A stretch of DNA of 64,000 nt, from assembly GCF_001039355.2 (NCBI RefSeq), contig NW_019775439.1:299743-363742 (forward strand), read 5' to 3'. The notes beneath the pieces are model-generated. The model was not told where the DNA came from and made no database searches. It saw only the letters and a list, made by a program, of their open reading frames with translations. This DNA is from Lingula anatina. Lineage: Eukaryota > Brachiopoda > Lingulata > Lingulida > Lingulidae. The position numbers and the translations under genes were made by a program. Of this stretch, positions 10,599 to 23,000 are shown piece after piece. Position 1 is the first letter of the stretch. Every line of letters begins with the position of its first letter.

Positions 10599-13500
10599 CT
10601 GCATTGCCTTATCACTGTTGGCGTAGCTGTTGATGATGGACAGACTCTCCTGAAACCTGGTTCCTGCCAACCCCACTACCTCTCCTAGGAGTTGGGACAC
10701 ATTGATGATTACCTGGATATGGAATCATACAAATGTTAAGTTACGGAATCAACAATGTTACGGGGACACACACACACACACACACACAAAAAAAAGGTTA
10801 CAGACACAACCCTCCTCCACTTAATATTTGGTTTCACAATCCAACATACATATAATTTTAACCTGAAAGTGTTCTAATTATACCCGTTTAAAATAATGGA
10901 CATTACATTATTTTGTACCCTAGCTTGTAAATTTTGCCTCTTCATGAATTCAAAAGTTTAGTTCACAAGATACAACCAAGAAGGTACCAATGCACCTCCT
11001 TGATACAACAGAGCAAAGAACTATCTGAATATTCTCATCAAAAACAATATGGCTGTGCCAATTATTTCTCAACTAACACAGTCCTAAAGCATCACACTGA
11101 CCTGTAAATGCACCCTTGTGAAACTCTTTCTCTTCATGAACTCAAAGTTGGCCTTCATGAGGAGATACAACAGAGCACAGGACTCATTTCTGGTGGACTT
11201 TAGGCGAGAGTTGCAACCTCTCAGCAGCTGAAATTTTAGTTCCCATAAAAAATAATTTGTCATATGAATCTTAAATTAGTACTTTATGTATGTCAGTATG
11301 TATCTCTATTCCTTTAAATTCCTTTAAGTCATTTAATCATTTACAAATCTAAATTTCCAGGTGTTCAATATTTCATTGAATTTGTATTGTAAACATATAA
11401 CCAAGTTTTGGGTTGTAATTTATATAAGAAAAGAAGTATATATTATTATTTTTAACAAAACATTTTCACATAAAATATGATAGTTCACTAATAAGTGACA
11501 ACAAAATTGATTGATTTTATTCATTTAACAGATGTCTTACTGTGTGTGTAGGTGTCATTATTACCTACCTCATAGCACATATTACTGCAAAGTATGGCAT
11601 GTCCCTTGAATAGCACCTTTGGAAACTGAAGTAAAATGAGGAAAGCTTTGTATCTTAACTTATTTCTTCTTGATACATAAGTTTATTGGTTATTATTATT
11701 ATTATTTACAATTTTCAAACAAAATTTCAAAATTAATATTTTATCTCAGTTATTTAAAAAAATCACTGCACATTGGAACCAAACGTATTAACTGGAAAAA
11801 TAAATTGCCTGCAAAACATTCCAAAAAAATATGATAAATACTGTTCAAATTTGATTAAAATTACACATCTTATTGTTGAATTTTTGTGAAAAACAACTTT
11901 TACATATTATTCTCACTACTGCTCATTTGTTCATTTTAGCTATGCTTGCCTTATGAACAAATAGCCTGAGAGCGGCAAAAGCATGTTTGAGCAAGGCTTC
12001 TGATTGGCTGGTTTGGAGGAACATCATGTACAGATCAAATATCTTCCTCATCACAGTATTGTCGCCATCTTTGAACTCCAACTGGGCCTGGAATGAAAAA
12101 ATTACTTGAAATATAAAAACAGAAAATCACAAATGACTGCAAAACAGTGAGAAAAATAACAAAAAGATAAAACAATCATTAATTGGTACTGTAACTTTTA
12201 TTAAATTATTTCAGTTAGGATATAGTGAACAACGTCAGTTTTTCTAATTATACTGAACTGTATACTTTATCAAAGTACAAAAGTTTAATACCAAGGCAAC
12301 TATCTTTAAAATTTAATTTATAAGCTATTCAATTCATATCTGTAAGAATATACTAACAGAAATACCATTAGGACTGAGACTGTAATGTTTTTAATGAAAA
12401 TATTAGCCAAACCCCACCTTGAACTGGTGGCTGTACTGAGTTATAACATCCAGTACTGTCAGTCCTATCTCTACAGCCAGGCTGGCCTCCTGATTGGCGC
12501 GGGACAGAGTATCAGCATCTGAACCACTGGGGGCTAGAGGAAATAAGGACAGAAGGTCAAGGTTAATCATACAAGGTCAAGGTCATAATGGGGAATATGT
12601 TCACAAATGTGTCAAGGTCGTCAAAGTGTTAAGCGTTCATTAAATTGGCCAATCACACACACAAACACACACACTATACATATTTTTGCTTAAGTTTTTT
12701 TAGCCTTTTTCATAGGCAGACCTTTTTTCAACAGGTTTCAAATATTGGATTAGTGTAGGCAGACTTTGTAACTGATATAAATGTGCACACTTACAGCTGA
12801 ACCCGTCCATGCTGACCTCCCCGTAGGCACTGGCTGCGCGGGCATGCATCATCAGACCTCCTTTGCCCCGTCCAGTTGGCATCGTGAGCGCCTTACGACT
12901 GTCGCCTATCATGCTGAGAATGGAACATGAGAGAATTTATGACCAGAATCTGGTGACAAGGCTTTCTTTGAAAACAGAATTCTTCATGGACAGTCATAAT
13001 TTCATAATAAATAAATAAATAAATAAATAAATAAAAATAACATGGTTAATTCCAAAATCCTGAAATTGAATGAGTCGTAATAATATCTACTGCAAATGGA
13101 CACAAAATCCACTGTGAGGGCATTTTTTCATCTCTGAGTAACTAAAATAGCTATGTTCGGAAAACATTTAATATCAACAACTGACAAAATATGTGGAAAC
13201 AATCAAAATTTGTTTGAACAAAAATAAAAATGAAATGTTAACAAGTTGAGCCTCTGTAAAAGTTCTTTTTTACAGATCACTATAAACAAAAACAACATAC
13301 AGAGACAGTAACAACTTTGTAGGACACTGAATTTATTATTATTCTTTTTTTTTTCAGAGAGCCATGACACTGACTGACATGCATAATTAACACAACTGAT
13401 ACATTGGCCAACTGTGGTAATTTGGTAATTTCTCACAATGTGACTGAAATAAACAAATATTTCCTGATGTGATGCTTATCTCAATTTTCTTGACACTGCT

Positions 13501-15370
13501 TGGAAAACAGATCAGAAACAGAATTTTTTGCTAATCAGTAACTGAATTTTTTTGGGGGGTGGGGGTGGGAGTGGGTGTGTTCAATAATAAGAAGTCCTTA
13601 AGAATAAATGAATTCTGGAAATTGTGAGTAATCACTGGACCCTTAAACAATTCAGAGACTTAATATATAGAGAACAGCTGGTGACATGGTTTGAGGCACA
13701 TTTAAAAGGTATAAGCATGCACTCATACTACACTTAGAGACCCAGATTCATCTGAATGAATGAAAAGCAAAATTATAGGGTTCTGTTTGTATGAAACTCA
13801 TCATTTTAAGGATTTATTTTTTATCGTAATTTCTGTTACTTTCCATGCAAAGAAACCCTTGCATTGTTTTCATTCATTTCATCGCATCCGCATATTATAT
13901 TTAGCAATTTAAGATTACACCTTCCAAGCACAAGCACTGGATGATTTTGTGCAAATATATTTCAGTGTTTTCTATATTATATGAATTGTCAAAGCAAAAC
14001 CTTAAGTAGTGATTTAATTAATATTCTAGAGGAATCTAAGCTTTCCACACCTTTTAATTGTGAAATGTAAGTGTTTAACTTGAATTTAGGTATAGAAATG
14101 AATATCATAGGAAATTCATCCCCTCATCTTAAGCCTTAGTTCTGAAGGCCGCAAATCGATGGTTAAAATGCAGTGCTGATATTTGCCTAGTAAATGTTTT
14201 ATTCCATCAGTTTCAGATATCCTTCAATGTTATATCAAGGCCATTATGATAACTCAACAGAACAACACAGAGCACCAACAAAAAGGCATATTGTAATACA
14301 TTCAAATAATATCCACTGGTCATATTCAAACATTCAACAACAACAATAAATTGACAAATCATTTCCTGAATAAAACACAAAATGTCAAAAAAATTTGTGA
14401 TTTTGCCTATTTAAGATCAAAAGGGTTTGGGGAACAGAGAAAATTTTAAAGCGATGATACAAAGCTACCACATATTTTCTGAAAATAATAACAAAATTTG
14501 AAATTAATTTGCTTAAATCAAGAATTCTTGCATATCAGGTAACAAAAATTATCTTTTTTGAATAAAATAAAAATCTACAATATAAAATCTTACTGGCCAT
14601 GACCAGATAAGAATTGCAGACGACAGACAAACAAGGTTTGAGACAGATGACATAGGTAATGCATTTGAACTGTTAATTGCAAGTTTCTAAATGTCTTCAC
14701 TGTTTTTCAAATATCTCATCAAATCAAAAGAATCATTCTCAATGCTGTTGTAAAAATGTCATTTAAATTTTACATTAGGACATTTTTTTTTGCTTATAAA
14801 TTTCTCTTTCTGCAAATATATCACTAAGGGCGCATTCCCATAGATTTTAGATCGATCTATCCCTGTGGGGAGTCTCACTAGATTACTGTCAGATAATCCG
14901 GCTTAAATGTCCGTCCCGCCTACTGCAAGCTATAAGGGGGTAATTAACTTTCGCGCCCGCTCGGTTGACAGTTATTTAGCGTGAACCCCCAGAGCGTTAG
15001 GTCGATCTAGTTGGATCCATCTAATCTCTGGGAATGGGGACTAAGACTTTTCAATCTTCTTTACCATAAAACATACAGAAACAGCTGAAGGCAGAAGTTT
15101 AGAAACTTGAAGCAGTTGGCAGTACAATTTTTATAAGAAATATCTTAATTTATACCTCTCATCCTCCTCCACACTGTAAATAAGAAGAAATCCATAAAGA
15201 CGACTTCTCTTTTTCAGATAAAAAACTGATAACATTAATTGAAGTCATTTTTCGGACTTAACACCCACTAAAATTTGCGTGTGTTTAGAAGTCCATGCCC
15301 ATTACTGATTAGTGATCTTACAAATTTATATAGACTCTAAGATCATATTTATCCATGATGTTTTGCAATA

Positions 15371-15421
<51 letters not shown>

Positions 15422-17698
15422 AAACTGAATCAATAGACCTTTGGATAAACTGGAAGTCTTTTACAGCAATCGAGAAATATTTTCCAGATCACTTAATGAG
15501 ACAATCAACATAAAGAAACTACATGGCACTCATATGTGCTAAAAATACATGTACCAGAGTTAGTTGTGTGAATACCAATCGTCATTCTATGCTTTGGAGA
15601 GGGGGGAGATGAGGTCAATTATATGACAATGTACAGCATACCAACACAACATGGTCATGTGATTGTCATGTGAAAGTCACGTGGACTGACTTACCTCAAA
15701 GCAAAGATTTTTTTCCTCCCCAGGTATTTGAATTGCTGCATACAAATCCTGACAAAAAACACAATGTCAAAAAATTGTTTTTTTAACACCATCTTAAAAT
15801 AATTATTATACATAAATATCATTAACATTTGTTCTTAAAATCAATTTCATAGAAAAACTGTTGATGAAAAAGAATACTCCACAATACCTTATTATAAGTT
15901 TCGATACTCTTTTTGAACTATCCATCAACATATTATAGAATATTTGCAGTGGATTTGACAAATATATAATGTAAATTGCACCACAGATCTTACAGGTGGT
16001 CTTTTAGAATAAAGTCAAAATAACTAAGATAATGTACGTGCCCCACTTACTCTAGAACATTCAAGAAGTCCAGGATGTCGTACTCGGATGAGTTGTTAAA
16101 CCAACCAAGAAGAACATCTAGCATGATGACAAAGATAGGTATGAATAATAATTTGAATTGAAAATACAAGAACTAAAAGTCTGTAATGTTCAATTCATTA
16201 GACAATCTGAGTTAAATTCTTATATAATACGATGTAAAGAATATTTTTTGCAGTCTTGAATTTTTGCTTCTTTAAACTCTCAAGATCGATTTCTTTTTAA
16301 GCAACAATTAACCACCATTTTATCCTAAATTTCAACAAATGTTTAACTTTAGTTACTTATAATTACAAACCTTTTGAAAAGTTTAATCAAAATTTTCACT
16401 GAATTGTTCCAAAATTCTGAAATTTCGCCCAAAATCTACCCACCTTCTGGCAAATTTTTCACAATGTACATGAAGCACATCAGCAGATCCTTGACCTCTG
16501 TGCTGTCCAGCTTGTCCTGACGCACGCCGAACGGGGACTGGCCGAGGGACTGACCGCCCTGAGACTGCTGACCGACTGACTGGGACCTGGAGAAACAGAA
16601 AGAGAGAAATGATCAGTGAGTGGAAATGACTGGAAATGTTGACCAACTAACTGAAACTGTTGACCAATTGACTTGGACCTAGAATAAGAGTACGAGTGAG
16701 TTGACCAGTGAATGGAAAAGACGGGAACTGGTAACCAACTTGCAGGCACTGTTGACAAAATGGCTATACAACATTTTCACTGACACTACAACTGTTTAAT
16801 TTATGTAGATGCTTTTTCTTTTCTATTTTTAAGCACACATATTATCACAGGTATGAGACCACTATTTAGTGAAAAAGTCAGAAAATATGTCCAGGGGGCC
16901 ATCTTGGCCAAAGATATTTTGGGTTCCCAAATTGTAGGAAATATGCCAATTGTAGGAAATTTAGCATATTTAAACCTAATAGTATTCTTTTAATGTACAA
17001 AAACCCTTGATGCAAATAACAGCATACAAATGCTCACCCAAATTTAATTCAGTCAAATCTTTGTTTTAATATTCAAAATTCAAACACTGCAAATGGTGTT
17101 CAATGCAAAAATTCAAAAAATTTACAAAATAATAACAATAATAATAATAATATACTCATTAAAATAACTTAAAGGAAAAATACAAAGCAACTCCCTGCCT
17201 ACTTACAAACTCATACTGCTGCTTCGTCGAAAACTAAATCTCCTGAATCTATATTTTATAAAGGCGTGTCATGTGAGTCACATTACAAATTCTTGGACAT
17301 TAAGTGCCTCAAAGCAAGCTGGAAACATTTCCTATGCTGAATTTTTGAAGTACATTGTTTTGCATGCTTAGCCTACAGTAAACCTTTTTAAATCTCATAT
17401 ATTTATTTTTTGACAAGCATCTTAATAGGTCACAATTAAAAAATTTAAACCCAGGATATATAAAACATAAGGCAATTGACACAAATGACACTGAACTATA
17501 ATCACTATAATTTTATTTAAGAAAAAATTAAAAAGTAGAACATCATCACAACAGCTTACCTTTCTGCTTTAGGTTTTTCTTTGCTTTCCTTATAGTCAGC
17601 TGCGGCCACTGCAGACTGGATACTGGACGTACTGCTGGCCAGAGAGGCAGTGGCACTGTTGGCTGGTAATGGGTCAGATATACTGATAGCCGCTGGTG
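10599..17698 (-). CDS. DOCK9/10/11: DOCK-D exons, second half of the helical region, last seen exons
   Basis: Exons 17560-17698, 16444-16586, 16051-16117, 15695-15748, 12795-12913, 12418-12533, 11950-12087, 11569-11625, 11102-11227 and 10599-10712 run from the Ser/Ala-rich linker through [69 protein letters not shown] and [19 protein letters not shown]. The last is the point just before the VKDLTKRIRTVL block that leads into DHR-2 in all DOCK-D proteins. The intron after exon 11950-12087 begins with GC, not GT. Confidence 0.92.
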
Positions 17699-20037
17699 CT
17701 AAAGAAAAAGACATACAGTGCAATTAAAATTGTTCAAAATATTCTGATTTTTTTCTGAAATATCATCAATGACATAGGATATTGAACAGTGAACACCTCA
17801 AAGTAGTAATTGCATGTATCTATGGAACTGAATGTGCTAGTGTGATAGTATTCTGTAATTTATTACTACTTTTCAATTTAAGAAATTTTGCTTGATGTCG
17901 CAAATTATCATCAAGTGCATAGTAAGACCATTTTTACTATGTTGATTGAAAAACATTTTTTTCTGGTGATATAAAAGATAAACTTTGATGACAGCAAAAG
18001 TGAAAATAAATTTAATACAAAAATGTCAGTACTATGGTTGATGTGACTGATAATGAAAGACTCAACTCCATAGATGACACAGTGGGTAATCAATGTACTC
18101 TGAACACTGAGGACCACATACCAAGACTTTGCATTTACATCACATTAGAACATGAATAATTTGATAAATGAGATATGTGGAGGACACAAAAATGTGAACT
18201 TTGATAGAGGACCAGGAAACAAGGTGGAAATGTGCAAAGTCATTTGAAGCAGGCACTTGTTCAAACTGATAAGAAACCAAGTCTATTAATGATTCATAAA
18301 CTCAGAGATGAGCTTTGATACAGCATTACAATACAGTTGATATATGAAGGTAACGATGCACTATGTGTATATGTGCGGATATTTCCAAAGAGGAAGGAAA
18401 ATAAAAATGATCACATTTCTTCACCATGAGTCAAATCAATTAACCTGATCACAATGGCATGGTCCTGCCTTGTAAGCATGATGAGTTGTTTAAATAAATG
18501 CTGCAATAAAGAGAGGGACATCTGTGACCATGAAATCCACCAACCTTTTCACCAAAACCAATCCCAACAGAACTGCCAAAACTTTAACTGCAAGATCCTC
18601 AGACCTCTTATGCCCCAGGTACTAAAGACAAAGTCATTCTAAATTTGTGTAAGCTTAAATTTTAAATTTCAATCTTACTGCAGTTTTTAAAATGCAATTT
18701 AATGTACTTTATATCTCTCTTAGACTTGAAGAAAATTGTAGCATTATATATGAAAATAGTTTTATTGGATCTTAGTTTCAATAGTCAGAAAGTTTTCATT
18801 TATGATAGATCCAGGAAGTTTCATTTACCTGTTGACTGTTTTGTCTGTTCACTCTGACAGACTTGGTCACAACTGAATTACCTGTTCAGGTGAAGGTGAA
18901 CAGGTAATAACCTCAGTCTCGCCCCCTAACCAGTGGTAACAAGCGAAAATGATTATAGTAAACCCAAAGTTTTGAAATCCATCTGGATAAGAAGAAAGAA
19001 ACACACCATGAACAGAGATGAAGGAGCACACAAGCTGTCCCGTGTGTATGACCACATTCTCAAACCCACCCTGTGGGTAAGAGGGACTAACAAGTCATCA
19101 TCAAGACTGAGGTTATTACCTGTTCACCTTCACCTGAACAGGTAATTCAGTTGTGACCAACTCTGTCAGAGTGAACAGACAAAACAGTCAACAGGTAAAT
19201 CAAAATTTCCGGATCTATTATAAATGAAAACTTTCTGGCTACTGTAGCATTATAATTTTAACATATAACCTAGTATTAAAATCTGCTTTCAATATCATCT
19301 TTCAGTAATCTTTGAGCACTTTGTCATTTATTGTCAAATATTTTTCTTGCAATGTTTATTCAAATTGCATGGCAGCATGTTTGCACATTCACCAGTATCT
19401 CCCAACAAAACCAGGTTATCTGTAGATAAAAAGATATAAATATTAATGTAAATACACAGGTGCACCTCCTGATACTGAATCATATATAAAACCTATCACG
19501 CAGCTCAAGTTTACACACTGATAGCGCAAGCAAGAATAGCAGGCTGAGCCCTCAGTGCTAAGACATCAGAAAAATCCAGCCGAGATATCTTTTGTCGGAT
19601 TTAAAATGGCAGTCGGAGGATCGGCAGCGAATCTGGCAGAAAAAATCAGCCGAGATTTTCTCTCTTGTCCGATATGTTTTGAACTCTACACTGACCCACG
19701 TGCCTTACCCTGCCAGCACATATTTTGCCTTGGCTGCCTGAAGACACACACAGGAAAAACCAAAGAGGGAGGTCAATTCAACTGCCCTATATGCCGAGGA
19801 GAAACCACCCTTCCTGAAAACGGAGCTGATGGATTTCCTCCCAGCACGTATATCACCAGCCTAAAGGATCAAGTGTTGGCTGCTGATGAGAAACCCTTGA
19901 ATTGTGATTCCTGTCTCAGATTGGGAGAAACTGTTGATGGGACTCACAGGTGAGGTGCTCAATGTTAAACTTATTACATAATTGTTATGTCCAAATAGCC
20001 AACTACAATTTTGATATTGGTATACATGTTTATAAAT

Positions 20038-20074
<37 letters not shown>

Positions 20075-23000
20075 AAAATAACCTAATATTTCCACCCCCT
20101 TAATCCCACCTTACTGTAACCTTTATCTGACAATGATATTAATGAATGCATAAAATCAGTAAATGATTAACAGATAGATAAATAAATACACAAATATATG
20201 TTTGTCACATTCAGGTGTCTGGACTGCAAGGATTGGCTGTGCCACCAGTGTAAAAAATGCCACTCCAGCAGTAAAACATCATCAAAACACCTAGTTGTAA
20301 CCATTGAAGAGTTTCAGAGTGGTCAGTATGTGGAAGAAATAGCAAAGCGAGAAATAGTGTTCTGTCGGCTCCACCCAGAGGAGCCAGTGAAGCTCTTTTG
20401 TGAACCTTGTGAAGAACCCATCTGCCATTTATGCACAGTGATTCAACAGTGCCACAAGGAGCATCCATGCCAGTCCATTCCTGATGCTGTCGAAGCAAAA
20501 CGTAAAAATCTCCTGAAAGATTTGAAACAGCTTCAGTCAACTACTCTTCAAAACTGTCAATGCGAAATTGAGGCTTTAAAAAGCAAAGAAGCAAGCATTA
20601 ATAAAAACCAGGAAAGAGTAAAACAAGACATTAATTTATACTGTGATGCAATATTTGCTTCTATCAAACAGCATCAAAGCAGTCTTCATGCTGAAGTTGA
20701 CACTCATTTCACCCATGAACAAGAAAAATTGAAAGCTGAACTGGATGAGGCAACTCGTAACAATAGCTGTATTACAAACACGGTGTCATTTACTGAGAAA
20801 CTACTCAAGTACGGTTCTGACTGTGAAATACTGCGTTTTCACAAACAACTACATAGTCAGACTAAACTGCTGGATGAGAAATGTATGAACCAGAGAGAAA
20901 GCCATAAAGAACCCCAAAAGATCTTATTTTATCAAAATGATCCTCAGTTTTGTTTTACAATGAAAAACTTTGGTAGAATTCGGAAAAAAAAAGACCCATC
21001 TGTTGTCAAAATGTAATTTAAACTGGCATATAACATATTTACAGCTAACTGTAGCAAAGTGAATTTAAAAGATGATCCACATGGCCAGAGCAAAACCATG
21101 TTTGAGTCAAAACAGCTACTTGATGTTAAAACAGTAAGTGAAGACGGGCAAACAACTGAACACATAAAATGCATGCGACGCCACTTCTGATTTTCTATTT
21201 TCCTGAAACACACCATATAGCTCTGCCATGAAATGAAGAGGTTGGTACATGTAGTAAAAGAAGTCTGGTTAAAGGAAACAAATATTTCAGTAAAGAGCAA
21301 TCGAGAAAATTCACTTGAAAAAGTGGATATCTGGTGATTATCTAGTATGCAAGGTAAAGTCTTGGGGTTCATATCATATCCTGAAATAATATGAACCTGT
21401 GACAGAACATGACGCTTTTACTTTGAAGCTCACATTTTGATCATTTTGAATTACTTCCATTTAGTTCTTTTTACAATTTATAACTTACTTTGTCCTGCGA
21501 TCATTGCCAACAACTGCGAGTCTCGATTAAGCCTCAGACTTCCCGAGGGCGTTCCAGTATCTCCACTGCTCTTGGTGGTGTTAGCTGTGGTGTTGGCAGT
21601 TTTTGATGGCGTCTCGGGTTCCACATTCTGCTGCTGATGGCCAACATCACCATTTGCAACTGGAGTGATTGGTGATGCATGCTGGGACTCTCTTACCATG
21701 AGGCGATGTTTGTTTTCGATGATCACAGTGATAAATGGGAGATAGAGAGTGGCTATTCTTCCTTGGTGGTTCTTATAAAAATTAATGTAATTAAATATTA
21801 TACCATTGTATTCATTTTATATGGGCAACATCAATGGAAACAAAAAACAGTAAGCATATACTAGCTGAAGATACTCCAGATAATGTCATAGTGAAAGTTA
21901 TTTTCTGAATTATTCCCTTACAATATAGATATTTTATCAAGGTAATTGCATCATGAAACAAGGCAGCAAAGCTGTCAAATGTACAGACAAAGAACAGAAA
22001 ATAAAGATGCAAATAAGTGAAAAATTAAATTTTCACAAAAAACTGTTAAATTGCCAGAAAAATTTACCAAACAGACTGCGTTGCCTATTGAAGCTGTATG
22101 TTAGACCCATGTTTCTTTCCTGTAAGTTTGAGAACAGTAAGTGACATGATTTCCCTNCGGTGCTGCATATATGCTGAAAAAAGTGAAAAAACAGCATAAA
22201 TTCCCTAATAGTGACCCGATCATGCTGATTTTCGAACTTGACCTGCGTATTATGAATATTCATCAAGTTTCAAGTCAAAAGGTAAAATGGTTTTCTACTT
22301 ATCGTGTTATCGGTAAAAGTGCACGGCGACGGCAACGGCGATGACGACAGACGCAGATGATGGCTACATGTACAGACACATCTGTGTCTGTACATAAAAA
22401 GCAGAAACTTAGAATTGGATTTCATTATTGCATGGCAAAGACATTAAAAGTAATATAAGGATGGAGAACCAAAACAGATAATACTATATGAATTCAATTT
22501 ATTCTTATATTTACCTTTGATGAGTATCTGTCATCAAAAGAATGTTTTGCCAATAAATTTCGCAGGACAGCAATGGCATATCTTCTGGTATGCTGATGCT
22601 CATTGAGAGCGGCCTTGACCTCTTGTAGTAATAGACCAATCAGAAAGTGATTCTTACAGAACTCCTCGGACAGTGTGTAGTCATGTTTCAAATCTGAAAG
22701 TAAAGAAGACACCCAGATAAAATATGTAATAGTATATTCAAATTGCTGGTCTGTTATAACTAATAAAATTCTACCTTAAAGTATTCATTATTTTTCAGTT
22801 GATAATGATTACAGTCAGTGCAATATTATAATTTAACATTTCAAAAACATTTTTTATACATATTGATATAAAATGAATTGGTTAAATGAATTGGTCAACA
22901 TGCTCAAAATGTTTAATGTTTAGGACTGAAGTTGTAGATCTTAGCATGAAAAATGAGAAATATATCACGAGCAAAAGATAATGGCAAATATCATGTAATA

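Noticed and set aside
1917-10712. Direct DOCK-PX fusion protein
   Set aside because: Splice phases do not match (phase 0 into phase 1) and no linking exon of suitable phase was identified. The three microexon candidates are all phase-neutral.
20211-20540. 109-codon minus-strand ORF opposite the TRIM exon
   Set aside because: It is the antisense shadow of the B-box-coding exon and shows no independent features.
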